DNA of 64,000 bases from Mikania micrantha. Lineage: Eukaryota; Streptophyta; Magnoliopsida; Asterales; Asteraceae. The stretch covers positions 44,691,711 through 44,755,710 of the forward strand of contig CM018683.1 of assembly GCA_009363875.1 (NCBI GenBank). Reading direction: 5' to 3'. Below the pieces are notes generated by a model. That model did no database searches. It was not told the DNA's origin and worked only from the letters and a program-made list of their open reading frames with translations. Positions 10,201 through 22,537 of this stretch are shown one piece after another; within the stretch, counting starts at the first letter, position 1; each line of letters starts with the position of its first letter. The position numbers were made by a program, and so were the translations under genes.

Positions 10201-11041
10201 GTGGAATTAAATCTAGGTTTTCAATTCATGTTACCAAATAAGGCATTAACACATCCGGTTAAAGTAAGGTTCAGAAACATGGTGTCTATTGTTGTAAACA
10301 AACTTGTAAAAGCATCAAGTATCATATTCATTAGCGTTAGTACTGGGTGATCACAACAAGGGAAAGCGGACACACACATTGGGGCAGGCCGATTGCTGCA
10401 GTTAGTTTTTAAATCTGTTTTATAAACTAACTGCAGATTTCGGTTACATATGGTTTTATCAAAATTGCTATACATAATCTAACTCCAAACGTGGTTTGGG
10501 ACTTGATATTATATGTTGGCTTCGTGCAAACAGTGATTGGACTGTTTACACTCATTTTCTTACTTGATGTTAGTTTGGGTTGCAGCTCATCCGTGTGAAT
10601 CTTATGTTGCTTTAACTTACCTATGTCTTATATCATATACTCATGTTTACAAATGTTTAAACCTATTGTTCTCACCAACTACGTCTGTAGTTGACAGTTA
10701 CTTTTCACGTGTTTCAGGTAATCAGGTTTAAGACATTCTCAGGGACAACTAAGGAGACCATACTAAGATAGAACAAGATGAAGAAACATGCTAGGATGGA
10801 TTAGAAACACACTAAATCCTAATTGTTTAATTGTCTTGTTTGGAGTCTTATTTTGTAAACTATATTTTGGGTCTGTAGTTGTCATTATTTTGATAGATAG
10901 ACTGTCTGTAACTAAACAATTGTCTTAACATTATGCAACTTAGTAATCCATTGTGGTTGTTCTTAATCAATACTTGTGCATGATTCAACTGTTCATACGT
11001 CACCGCGCCGTGGATTCCGCACGCGGCGCAGGGGTGTGACA

Positions 11042-11663
11042 AGGATTTTGTCAGAAGAACAAGGAAGGACATCAACCTAAACAAGGATTCAAAGTTTGGA
11101 TTTGACATGTCCTCAGTTACCTGCTACAATTGTGGCGACAAAGGACACTTTGCTAGACAGTGTTACAAGCCGAAGAAGATGGGAAACAAGAATCCATTCC
11201 AAACTCAAATATCATTATCTTCAAATCCTGAGAGACGTTTAGTTCCAATTCAGACTCCTTCTTAGGCTAGTTTTTTAAATGTCAACAAGGCCCTGATGGC
11301 TCAAAATGATGAAGGGGAAAACTGGGAGTTCATATTTGATTCTTATAAAAGAGCAAAAGAGAAAGCTTGTATTGCAGAGATCAAGAAGGAAGCTGAAGAC
11401 GTAGCTGGTGCAGAGAGTGATTAAGAAGATAAGAACTCATGATTGGATGAGTCATCAGTATCAGAGGATGATAGCAATTCAGACTCAGAAACTCAAGGAG
11501 AAACTGATGTTGATTCTTAATATCAATATATCACTTAAACTACTTTGATGGTTAAAAATGCCTCCTCATCTCAAGATAGTTAGGTATATGATGAATGTTT
11601 ATCTCAAAACTCCAGATGTTTCAACTATATTGATCTTGAAAGTAAGGTCTTGGCATATTAAGA
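11042..11663 (+). pseudogene. gag: C1 Gag fragment with CCHC knuckle
   Basis: Reads in one frame from KDFVRRTRKDINLNKDSKF through the zinc knuckle CYNCGDKGHFARQC (about 11128-11169), then ERRLVPIQ. It matches the middle of Gag in C2 and C3. Stops interrupt it: a TAG near 11263 where the relatives have a glutamine codon, then several more before 11660. Upstream Gag lies beyond T1; downstream Gag resumes after S1 at 15829. Non-functional. Confidence 0.85.
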
Positions 11664-12397
11664 TGTGACAACCAGTACCAGATCGTCCGGCAATCCGTAC
11701 GGTATGTGTACTATCACTATTACTATGTGTGAATATAATGTGCTTAACAGTTGTGTGACAATATGACTATGAAAACAATTAACAGTTGTATGTGTTTAAT
11801 TGAAAATTTAAATACATAAATACAACAATTCATGTGAAACAACAGTGTGAAAACAAGTGACAAAAACATATCGGTTGCGATCTGATTTCCATAAATAACA
11901 GAAATCAGGTGTCCGATAATTCTATGAGGAAACAATGTGAAAACAATTTTCATAAGGTGAAAATAGGTAAGTTTAGTTGAGATTGTCAGTGAGGAAATCC
12001 AATTCAAAACAAGAAGTTCAGTATCGTTTCAGAATAATAATTGAGAGTGTGTTTGCGTGGGTGACGATTTGCACAAACATATCTGTAGGTTTGACGTTGT
12101 GAACGATAACTGAAAGGTAGAAAACAAAATTAGAAAGTAAAACTATCGTCGTGTTCGTTCGGGTGACTATTCGGACGAATACGCGCTATGGTAATATGAT
12201 CTGATGAAACGGTATAATAATAAACGTTTCGAAATAATAAAATAAGAAAAAAAATGGAAAACATTTATTAGGAATTACAACCATAAAAAGGTTTTAGAAA
12301 ACTATTTATTTACAATTCAAACTTTCGCGTATTACATTCCGAAAACATAACGAAAATGAAAACCGAGCAAACCGGTCGAACCCGAACTTAAGTGGGG

Positions 12398-12405
12398 TAT
12401 AAAAA
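12398..12405 (+). promoter_or_regulatory. Likely S1 core promoter (TATA box)
   Basis: TATAAAAA follows CGAACCCGAA, with CTCTCTCT runs downstream, in the same layout as T1 (7717) and M1 (41437). Confidence 0.6.
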
Positions 12406-12782
12406 CCCAGATCAAGCATTCAATTCCCACATTTATTTTTCACCAACCATTTCTCTCTCTACAAACCCGATTTTATCTCTCTCTAGAAACCCACATAAAA
12501 ACCCACTTATCTCTCTCAATTCTTGACCAAATTGCTTGAATTTGGTATCAAATCGAAGCCCTGAACATTCTCTACACGAAAGTACAAAGCATCGTTCTTG
12601 AAATCGTCCAAAACGAAGGTAATCTTAGCTCAAACTCTCGGTTCTACAAGTTTTTCACGAAATCCAACTATTCTAAGCTTGTAACTCAGTTTTCTACCTT
12701 CAAATCACATTAGAATCGCAAGAAAATGAGTTCTCCTTGTTTGGATATCATCACAAAAAGAATCTGTGTCACTTCATACTAG

Positions 12783-13293
12783 TATCGATCCAAGAACAGG
12801 ATAATATCGTACGAAGAAATGGGCTGGACTAGTATCGATGAGCTGCTGAGGAAGATGAGGCTTTCATCGGCACTAGTAGTGTCGGCAGGCCTAGAATCAA
12901 AGGAAGCTTGTCGAACTTGGAAATTTCGATGGTCTCCAAGAGCTGTGGCAAATAGGCATGTCGAAACTAGCAGAATCAAAGGCATTAGGATCGATGGAAG
13001 GTGCCGGTCGATACTACAGTATCGACAGGACTGGCCTTGGAGTTTCTAAGTGTTTCATCGAGACTAGGCCATCGATCCTATCCTAATTTCATCGATACTA
13101 ATACATCATCTTATTCCAAGTATTTAAACAAAGAATCATGCAAATCAAGTCACAAACAAAGTCATAATGATGATGGGAACCTCATGATGCCAATGGGGAA
13201 CCTATTAGGGTTTTGGGGTTAACCGTTGGTGACCACCCCTCGACTCTACCATTCGAACCTATCGATACTAACCCCATGGTTATCGATACTATC
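12783..13293 (+). repeat. ATCGATACTA motif cluster in S1
   Basis: Scattered copies of TATCGAT or ATCGATACTA near 12783, 12833, 13008, 13018, 13068, 13090, 13261 and 13281. Spacing is irregular. The cluster occupies the same LTR offset as the CGAACC cluster of T1. Confidence 0.75.
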
Positions 13294-15828
13294 TAATATT
13301 TGAGTAAAACATTTCTAAACTATAAGATACAATTGGTTTATGACAAAATATGAGTTACAACTTAACAAGAAAGGTTGAATAAATCACATCGTAGTCAAGT
13401 ATCACTAGGGTTTTCATTAAAAAGTGTTCACCTATTTTAAACTTATTTAATAAAACACATGTTAAGTATGTATTTTTAGATGTAAGATAGCTAAGTTTAT
13501 AACACATTACTTATGTTAACATATTAAAATGACGAGAATCATTTTAAGTTCATACACGTTAATATACTAAGCTTTAACTTAAGAAACTTAAGTTTATTAC
13601 TTAGAAAATACTATGGTTTTCAAAACAACACAATGTGTCAAGGTTATAATTCAAGTTTAACACATATGAACAAGGATACTAAAATATATTAATACTTAAC
13701 CTAGTATTGGTTAAGTGTTAGTGTATTAACCACCACGGGATTAGGGCTAAACAAACAACAAGACTTATATGTGTTAAACAACTTTAGGTTTAACTCACAA
13801 TTAAATGCCTTATACTCATAAGTTATACACAACTTGGAATCAAACACAGGGTCAGGAAAACAACATCAATACAACAAGTGAGTGTGTGCATTCTGTGATT
13901 ACCTAGTCAACCACTTCAACCACCAAGTGAGTTCATATGCCCATTTTCTAATCTTTTGATTTTAAATGCGGGGCTGAGAAACATGCTAACTCTTTTATTT
14001 ACTTAAAAGTATTAGTACATTATTTCATTTCTCATGTGATTTAGATAATATAGATTTTATCTTTATTATCATAATTCATTCATATGCATGCTTGTGTGTA
14101 AATGACATGTATGAGATATCATGGATGAATCATGATAACATAGTTTCATGATTTCATCAACATAATAGAATAACATAAGTGTGATAAGATTAAATCTTAC
14201 AACACTTGGTCATCATCACAAAGATGAACAAGAGATAACACAGAGACAAATACAAGTGACATCACGAATGATAATCATGATAACATAATTTCATGATGAT
14301 GATATCATTCACTACATTTGCTAACATCGTGTAATAAGACTAGTTCTTATAACACTCTGTTAAAGACATTGAGAACACATAACATTGAGAACATATAACA
14401 TTGAGACAATAACATTGGGAGAACACAATAAATAATTACTATTAAGACTGTTTGTATTATATCACAACAATCATGTGTTCATGAGTTCATGTCCGGTCGT
14501 AAGTCCCTTACAAGTAAATCGTTTACCATTTATTTAGTGCGACTAAACCGATGATAGCGTAACGGTACCATATGTTTGACAATCTGCCGGCAAGTGAGGC
14601 CGGTACGTTATTAGTATATCATTATCATTGGCCGGTATCTTATGACCGGTAACATGGCTGCATCAATCAGGTTTGGTAAACGACACATGCTGATATTAAT
14701 ATACAGACACTGATGTAACTAAAATCCTTTGATTCTATTAACTGGTAGACTGAAGAATTGATTTTCTCTCTAGTCATATTACTGGGAATAGTTTCGTTGA
14801 AGGCACTGATTTTATGGGAACACTAATGGGGTAGAGGTGAATTGGAGGCATTGTGATCTGATTACGTGAGGATCACAATGGGTCTAATTTACGCTCTATA
14901 CATTCAAGTGAGAATAATATCAAAGAGTTAACTACTACTTCCAATATTAGAAGAAGTAAATCACAGGTAACCCTTCAATTGAGAGAATAATAATAAGGAT
15001 TAAGATTTGATAAATATTTTTTTGCTTAAAACATTGAAGGATTATCATAACCTAGGTCATGATAACTTATATCCATTATACACTTTTATTCTATGTATAA
15101 AACACTTCGGGTGATGAACACATTCAATGGGTTGAATATCAAATGGGATGAACACATGTTAGATAGAAATGGGTATCCATAGTTTTATTTACAAGTGGTG
15201 TTGAATTCAGTCAAGTATGTGGGGGATTGGCGGCTTCATTCGTAATATGTATGCCCTATATATAAGAATGCTTGATTTGGATGACATACTACTTGTATGT
15301 ATAACTATGGAGAGGACATTGTGTGAGACAACTGAGACAATATCAATAGGACTTGTGTGTGACATTGTGAATTGTGAATGACCATAATACAACTGCTTTC
15401 AAATACTAAGCTTATGAACTCACCAACCTAGTGTTGACATTGTTTAAATTCATGTTTTCTCAGGTGATGAACAGGTCTAGTCACCAAGCAATCAGGGCTA
15501 AGATAGTGGACTTTAGAAGAGACCTAGCTTATTTTGTGATGTGCATATTTTTGAATGACATAACTTTGAATCATCTTTTGTAAATCTTGTACAGATACAA
15601 GAGAGTAACTCAATGATTCTTTTTGGGTAGATTTACTTAGTTAAGTTATGAACATGTATTGTGTAATTCAACTTTGTAATTCTATATAAATGTCATGTTA
15701 TCATTTCTCATCATATCTCATTTGCCATATAAACAATCTGATCACTACAATTATCACACGATATCGCGCCCCGAGAACCTTCCGCCTGACGGGAAAGTCG
15801 ATCTAGCCCGCCGGCTAGGAGTGTGACA

Positions 15829-17101
15829 CAAAAGCATAATGCTGCTCTTATCAGTGATCTTAATCAATGTATTGAAGCAAATCAGATTTTAAAATCAAAT
15901 GAAAAGACTTTCAGGAAAAAATTGAACCTTTGAACAAACAGATGCATGAGATTGAGATAATTATTCTTAACAAACAAGATGCCATATTTCTTATCTCATT
16001 AACATCAATGAGACTAAGAAGAAATTAGCTATTGTTGAGTGAAACTATGAGACCTTGAGTCGCAAGCTCATGAACTATGAGAGTTCTTCTTATATCATTG
16101 AACACATGATCAGTGATAGGACTGATCTGAAAGGAAGGGTAAAAAGCAAAGTACAACCATTGTCCTCCACCAGTCCTAAATTGTTTTGTCAATTCACCTA
16201 ATGAAAAAGAAATCAAAGATTTTCAAGTTAAAAATCCCTTGGTAATTGATCCTATTGGAGTTATTTCAATTGAGGATTCTTTATCTTCTGAAGAATCATT
16301 TATAAAGGTAGTGGTTGAGGATTGGGTCTTTGATTCTGAGGATGATTCTGATTCTTCATCCCAGGCTACCACTTTTAAGAATCATACATCTTATGTCAAA
16401 AAGGTTGACCCAATCCCATCTAAGACAGATTTATCTCCTTTGACTTCAAAATTTTCAAAAGCAATAGACTTTGTGAAGGCTTCACAAAAGGGTGAAGCAA
16501 GTGGGTCCAACAAGACTGACAATCTTGTTTTGGATGGGACAAAGGGTTTGGGATTCAAACATGACAAAAATTAACCAATTTGCATAGAACAAATGTTTCA
16601 AGACTTCAAAACAAACAATTTCAGATCACAGCGAAACAATTTTTATCAAGGGATAAAAGAGCTTATTTTGAATGCGGTGAACTGGGGCATTTTGCTAGAT
16701 CATGCCCTCATTTGATTAGACCACATTTTGCACCACATAGAAAAACAAATCAGTCTTTTGTTAACAAGGTCAAATCAGTTCATCACTTACCTCAAGTCAA
16801 ACTCAAATACCTACCTCCCATCAAGTCTCAGAATAACGGTGATAAAGTAATTGTCAATCAGAATTTACCCAATATTGTTCCTGTGAAACAATCCAAACCA
16901 TCCTATGTCTATTTGAAAAATTCTTTCAGCAAAATTACTATCTGGAAGGCAAAGTGTTCTGAGACTTTAGTTTTAAACAATGAAAAATCTTCACCACTTT
17001 TATATAAAATGACTCAGGATGGGCAATGGATTGAGATGAAAATCCTAGACTCATTGGGTCAACCCAAGACTATAAAGGCTTGGGTTCCTAATTTAAACTA
17101 A
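15829..17101 (+). pseudogene. gag: C1 Gag, coiled-coil and second CCHC part
   Basis: Resumes directly after S1 with AALISDLNQCIEANQ and matches the central coiled-coil segment of Gag in C2 and C3. It is heavily broken up to about 16230. It then shows an acidic stretch (16239-16574) and a second zinc knuckle, CGELGHFARSCPHL, near 16673-16715, with the first Cys of the usual CxxC replaced by Phe (AYFECGE). It ends with QPKTIKAWVPNLN and TAA at 17099-17101, the same Gag end as in C2 and C3. Confidence 0.8.
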
Positions 17102-17527
17102 TGATTTGTGAATGTTCAAGTTGCCCCAAATGTTGCTCTTAACAGCACTTGGATCGTTGATAGTGGGCATCAAGGCACATGACTGGAGACATATCCCTTC
17201 TTACCAATGTCAATCCAATTGGAGGAGGATATGTAGCTTTTGCTGGAGACAAAGGAGGGTTCATTATTGGAGAAGGAATTCTCTTAAATGGTCAAGTTTC
17301 ATTTCACAAAGTGAAGTATGTGAAGCAGCTGGAAAATAATCTTCTCTCAGTGTCAAAAATCTGTGACAAGAAATACAGAGTTCTTTTTGATGATTCAAGC
17401 TGCTACATTCTCAAGCAAGGTATCAACATTCTTGAAGACTAGATTTTGATGACAGCTCTCAGAAAGCAGGATTTGTATGTTCTCAACATGGCCACGGCTT
17501 CAACTACATCTTCTACAGCTTCATGTT
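17102..17527 (+). pseudogene. pol: C1 protease and start of integrase
   Basis: Begins VAPNVALNSTWIVDSG, the Copia protease active-site region, with a frameshift right after DSG. It continues with GGGYVAFAGDKGGFIIGEG and QLENNLLSVSKICDKKY. It stops where the minus-strand C4 LTR begins at 17528; integrase, RT and RNase H of C1 are missing from the window. Non-functional. Confidence 0.8.
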
Positions 17528-17902
17528 TGTAGGTCCTAAAACAGATCTAGAACTGAGCTTTATGCCTCCATTCTGCATCAGATGCAGCTATAACGTGCGG
17601 AATCCGAAATAGAAACACAAGAACAAGAAGAAAGTTCAAAACTTTGATATATTCCGTGAAGTACATGAAGTAATGCCTCAATACGTCTAGAGAGCATTCC
17701 TCGGGAATCAAACCCTAGATTAGTACAAAATACGTCTATTTATACTAAGTCTAGGGGTACTCGAACTAGCTATACACGAAAACCTTCGAGTACCTGAAGT
17801 GCTATAGTAATCAAAAATCATGTACACGAAAATCAGCAAAAGTTTGGATCAATTCTTCTTCGGTTGGCTTTATCAGTCTTCATCTTTATCTTGGGCTCTA
17901 CA
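17528..17902 (-). repeat. C4 3' LTR, 375 bp
   Basis: Minus-strand boundaries are TGTAGAGCCCAAG and GGACCTACA. The adjoining tract at 17903-17914 reads CTAGGGGGAGTT on the minus strand, a polypurine tract like that of C2. Confidence 0.75.
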
Positions 17903-17924
17903 AACTCCCCCTAGACTGGTGAAG

Positions 17925-20102
17925 TCAACCGATAGGAAGTGTGACTGAGTGTGGTCCAGCTCCAGCATAAAGCTTCAGTTCAATGGCATAAGCAACTGTG
18001 CGAGTAAAAGGCTTAGCTTCTTCATCCCATCCACCATAGACTTTAATGGGAGATTTGTGCAGCCTCATCATATCTTCTTTTCCATACTTGAGAAGATCCA
18101 TAGGGTCCAAAATCATGTCAACATCGTTGAGATCATCTTTGTTTCTCAGAATGATTGCTGCAAGATTTTTCTCATCAAAGTACCACGACAAAAAGTTGAC
18201 CAGAGAGTTATCAGGAACTCTTGGAGACACCGTAAAAGCCTCTTCAGTGTGAGGAGGAGGATATTTGTAGTACACCCAGGGCTTCTTCGATACCGGATCC
18301 ACGATGCATTTCGAGACAAAACGCTTTCCCTTGGCAGTTCTCATCACAGGAAAATCCTTCTCACACTAATCTTTTATAAACTTGGCAAATAAGTAGGCTT
18401 GATGGTCCTTAGAAGGATTGAAGAACATGGCATTGTTAATGCTCCGGATGTCAAACTTGGGTATTGTGCAAAAGTCTCTCAGCATCCTGTAATATTCAAC
18501 CTTTCCATTCATCCGCTTGACCAGGTAGAGATCTCTTTCCTTGTCATATAACCAATAGCAGACATTTGACCTATCGTTGTGTACAGCAAACAATGATCAG
18601 TCATCAGATATGAAAGTGTGGTCTGTGTGTTTTTCACTCATCTCTCCCATCTAAGTGGCTTTAACCTCAGGAGGAGCTGGAGTCCAATCCTTTTACTTTT
18701 CAAACCAGCTGTTGATGACCGTCCCTAAAGGAGGAATCTCCTGTCCATCTTGGTTAATATACTTGTGAGTATACAGGAAGTCAACGTAGGGATCATTGGT
18801 CACATCTCCGATAACCACATTTTCCGGCTCTTCTTTTGCATATGCACCTGCGGAGGACTCACCTTTCTCCTTCCTTTCTTGGTCACATACAGCATCAAAG
18901 ACTGAGTCCATAAAGATATCAGGAAACAAATCCCCTAGTCCTGCTCCACTGAGCTCTTCACCAAGTCCATCAAATCGAAAGTCATCTGGGAGATCCTTGA
19001 ATAAATCATCAAGACCTGTATTCTCCGAGTCAGCACCTTGAAAGTTATCTCCAAAAAGAATGTCATCAGGAAGATCTCCGAAAAGTTCATCATAATCATT
19101 AGTGGGTCTGCTCGAGGAGGAGGGATTTCCAGTGCCATCCCCTTGCTGATCATTGTTGGAAGCCTCATTGTCTTTCTAGTCTGATGATTCTTTGCCTTTA
19201 CCCTGATCACCGTCATCATCATCATCATCATCATCATTATCATGATCATATTCATTCTTTCCTTCATCATTGTCTTTGTCATCATCTTTCTTTTCACTGT
19301 CTGATACAACCTCATCATCATCATCGACCTCAATCACAATATCAGACTTAGTCAGCTCATTGATGATTTTCTTTAGCTCCATATTTTCTTTCTTTAGTAT
19401 CCTAATGTCTTTTCTGTAATTCCTGACCTTATCGCATACCCTGATCATGCCATCTTGAAGGTTGATGATAAGACTGTTTTTGGTGATGGAGTCTTGTTCT
19501 AGCTGAAATGCTCTATCTTGCAGCCATTCGAGATTCACTTCCACTTTCTCGGGCACATATGGCGATTCTTTGCATAATGGCGACTTTCCTTTTTCTTTTC
19601 TGGTGTTGGATGGTGATAGTGGTGATTCTAAAAAGTTTACAGGAGGTTGGGATTGTGGCGGTGAGATGTGAACATGTGGAGGCAAAGATGGTGTGGCTTG
19701 GGTGGTTTTTGTGGTGGTGGTGGTATATGGTGGAATTGGGATTTGGGTAGATGCTGCGGGTTTTGGTGGCTGTGATGGTTTGGACTTTGTCTGAGGTATG
19801 GGCTGTGTAGGTGGCTTAGGGTGAATGGGAGGTGGAGGTGGTCGAGTCTGAGTCTGATATGGTGTTGGCTAGGAGGTGGTGGTGGTGGTGGCCGAGTATA
19901 AGTCAAAGATGATGATCCTGTAGCCTTCTTCTGCAACCTGGGATCCTGTTTCCTCCTAGACATCATCTTGAGTCTTTTCTTCTTAGGCAAAGACTCAGGA
20001 GTCGGTGCATAATCGGCATCCTGAACATCTTCCCTTTCTGCCCTGGAGGGAGGAGGTTTCTCTACAACAAAATCCTCACTAGATGAAGAAGATGCAGGAG
20101 GC
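17925..20102 (-). pseudogene. C4 extra ORF (post-pol protein), broken
   Basis: Read on the minus strand: a Ser/Pro-rich start (SSSSSEDFVVEKPPPSR, then a run of prolines), a coiled-coil-like stretch near 19330-19560, an acidic Asp/Glu run near 19190-19330, and a C-terminal domain ending YAGAGPHSVTLPIG at 17925. One frameshift lies near 19860, and several TAG/TAA stops interrupt an otherwise continuous frame (near 18366, 18660, 18690, 19176). The layout matches the extra ORF of C2 but the sequence is diverged. Function unknown; it is not a host gene. Confidence 0.7.
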
Positions 20103-22536
20103 ACGATAATTCTGATTCAGATACTGAGTATATGATTGTTCCTGAGGGTAAAAGTGATGATGATGATGGTACTAGAGATGTTGGTCCTGCAGGTGATGTT
20201 GCTAGTGATGATCACCAGGAAGTTGTTGTTACTACTTCTCCTGCATCAACTTTTACTAGTGAGCAAGAGGAAACCCGAGGTACTAACATGGAGAATTTAG
20301 ATGCTGGAGCTGAAGACACCACCGATGACACAGACTCAGAAGAGACTGAGAATGAGTGTGTCACTACTAGTGTGAGATCTCAGGTTATATGGATAAGGAA
20401 GACGCCAAGGGAACAAGCCTCAAGTATTAAGGAGATTGAGGATCCTACCTTCTTTTCGAAAGTTGATATTGCTTTTCCTTCTCACATCTCCACCACAACA
20501 GCAACACAAACATCTTCCCCTCCACCAGCCAAGAAGAAGAGGACGAGATTTATCCTATAGAGGAGGACCGAATCAGTATCAGTTGCAGCCTTCATGGCTG
20601 TATCTACTGCAACAATACTGACTTCTTCACTTTACAGGTCTAGGAATGTACCTACTAGTTCCACTACCACCTTCTCCCAGACCTCCTCTGCCACAGCTGC
20701 CATTTTCACAGTCGCCTCCACCTGTCCTTCCATTACACGTATAGATTCCTTCATACCAACTGTCTCATTTGTTGAACAACTCAGCACGTTGAACAGTTTG
20801 GTTCTTCGTTTATGGAGAGAAACCACGAAGAAGATCAAGCCATTGCCCAACTGACACAGACTGTTAGTGATCAGGATGCTCTTTTGTTGCAGGTTGCTGA
20901 TCAAAGGGCTGATTTAAGGGCTCGCAATGCTGATTTAGAAGATCGTCTGCTCAAGTCTGTTGATGAGCATAATCAGCTGGCCCTGACTATTCATGGATTC
21001 AATGACAGGATCCTTGCCCTAGAGCCTGACAACCAACGTCTATCGGAGGCAGTTGAAATCTTAAAAGATTCTACTCCCAGGATTGAGGGATCCCAACCTG
21101 ATTCTAATGATTCAGACAAGGAAGACAATGAAGACGAAGATGACGAGTCTGATGAAGAAAAGGTTGACTATGAGAGTACTGATAACAGTGATGATAGTGA
21201 TGATGATGGAGCAGGGATACCGCTGCAGGTGCAACTGGTACCCTCATGGCAGTCCACCATTGGTGAGATCAGAACAAAGAAGAAACATGATAAAGCTACA
21301 GAGTCATCCACTAAGCTAACCGAGGAAGGCAAAGCTACTGAGGAAGTCGAAGCTGTGCCATTGAGACGTCGTTTGGACGACACGTTGGCTATGATATTGG
21401 ATGCTCAGGGTATTATACAACACTCAGTTAGCTACGACAAGGAAGAAAGAGAGATTATTCAGTGCCTGAAAAAGGAACAAATTGCTAAGCTGTTCAGGTT
21501 AAATCCTGATGAGGTTGTTGTTGATGACTCCTCCGTTCCTGCTTTAGATCTCCAGACTCCTAAGTCATTTGATGACATTGATGAGGCCATATTGGAAGGC
21601 CTTGATGATAAAGAGTTTGTCAAGTACACATCCGCAGAAGAAGAGATACCAACTTTCACTGATCTTTTCCATCAACATTCAAAATATGAGCTAAAGCGTG
21701 CAATTGACGAGAAGGGTGGTGATAAGGAGGCTTCTACTGAAGACTTACAACAGAGAAAAGAGGAATGGTTTGCATATTGGCGGACATTAAAGATAGAGAG
21801 TATTCCCTCATCTCCAACTCAATACACGAAAGTTTACATGACCAAAGGATACAAATCTGGTGGTTGCATTCTGAGTTGGGTGTACTTCAAAGATCTGGGA
21901 TGCTACGGGGTGAAGAGGGAACGGGGAATTTAGTACTTTAAGTTCCCGCATGATTTCAAGATGTTGTTGGGTTTCGAGGTGAATCAGTTAGCACGTCTGA
22001 ACATGCTTTATTGTGAAGACTCGGAGATGTCATCGTGGTTTGCTAGGAAAATCAAGTTTGAGTATAGTATGAGATGGGTGAACTTCCAGCCTCAACAACT
22101 AGAAAGGTATTACCTGCCAGAGATTGACGCTTAGTCAAGAAAGTATAAAGTTATCCTGAGGTGGCTACCTCCCAAAGTTATGAAGACTATTACTCTCAGG
22201 AAGATCCTCAAGGCTTTGCAAGTAGTTTCTGATGGTGGTATTTTGATGGCAAAAGTACAGAGGCTGTGACAGTTCTTTGCAAGGAGGGCAAATGGGATTC
22301 GTTTAGGGTATTTGACCCTATGTGGCTGAACAACTTGATAAAAGAATATGTCGAGGTTCTCTACAAGTGTCAGATTTTCTTTGACATATCAGATATAGAG
22401 CAAGCACTTCAGTACATGAGAGTTATCAGACTCTGTTTGCTTTTGATGTTTATGCTGGTGCTAACTGGAAGGCTCTTTTAGAAAAATTCTTGAAGACAGA
22501 TGATGATCAAGTAAAGAACTAGGTCCAAAGGGAGTA
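20103..22536 (+). pseudogene. C1 extra ORF, C-terminal two thirds
   Basis: Begins mid-protein with DNSDSDTEYMIVPEG, matching the DESDSDIEDIVVPDD region of the C2 extra ORF. It follows with a Ser/Thr-rich segment, a coiled coil (AIAQLTQTVSDQDALLLQVA, then DQRADLRARNADLEDRLL), an acidic run near 21110-21210, and a C-terminal domain (GYKSGGCILSWVYFKDLGCY, FEVNQLARLNMLYCEDSE, WVNFQPQQLERYYLPEID). A frameshift near 20810 and stops near 20560, 21933 and 22133 break it. The N-terminal third was lost at the C4 junction. Confidence 0.78.
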
Positions 22537-22537
22537 T

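Larger units (their letters stand above)
1..11041 (+). mobile_element. T1: Ty3/Gypsy chromovirus (Tekay/Del-like), 5' end outside window
   Basis: Order on the plus strand: 5' LTR tail, tRNA-iMet primer site, long leader, gag-protease, RT-RNase H-integrase with chromodomain-like tail, purine tract, 3' LTR of 3,965 bp. The 704 bp of 5' LTR in the window matches the end of the 3' LTR base for base by eye, which points to recent insertion. The right flank resumes inside a Copia gag reading frame at 11042, so T1 is nested in element C1. The left target duplicate is off-window; the right one would be AGGAT. Apart from one frame break at an A10 run the coding region is open, so T1 is the most nearly intact element here. 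Confidence 0.93.
7077..11041 (+). repeat. T1 3' LTR, 3,965 bp
   Basis: Bounded by TG at 7077 and CA at 11041. It contains a TATA-containing module (7267-7335), a likely core promoter at 7717, a CGAACC array (about 8126-8680), a GGCCCA array (8755-9131), ten 28-bp tandem units (9921-10200) and a conserved block near 10668-10732. ORFs inside it are by-products of repeats. Confidence 0.93.
11664..15828 (+). mobile_element. S1: solo LTR of a Tekay-like Gypsy element
   Basis: 4,165 bp, TGTGACAACC to GTGTGACA. Its start and end match the reverse complement of the M1 LTRs: the end includes CGCGCCCCGAGAACCTTCCG and ATCTAGCCCGCCGG. No internal domain or primer site follows, so it is a solo LTR left by LTR-LTR recombination. 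Flanks are TAAGA (11659-11663) and CAAAA (15829-15833). Comparison with C2 suggests an original TAAAA duplicate with one change on each side, so the insertion is old. It has no coding content beyond short spurious ORFs. Confidence 0.85.
17528..20102 (-). mobile_element. C4: minus-strand Copia 3' fragment (LTR plus extra ORF)
   Basis: An LTR (17528-17902) followed on the minus strand by a purine tract and the end of an extra ORF. The rest of the element, including pol and its other LTR, is absent. The fragment abuts plus-strand C1 sequence at about 20103, a junction that a simple insertion cannot produce. Related to but clearly different from the C2/C3 subfamily. Confidence 0.75.

Noticed and set aside
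9895..10241. Three overlapping ORFs of 81-106 codons with repeated GSHHGIQ- or WFTSWYS-type peptides
   Set aside because: They arise from the 28-bp tandem repeat, which opens several frames at once; no domain or codon signal.
12819..13222. ORFs of 73-76 codons in S1
   Set aside because: Inside a solo LTR, overlapping the ATCGATACTA cluster, no domain.
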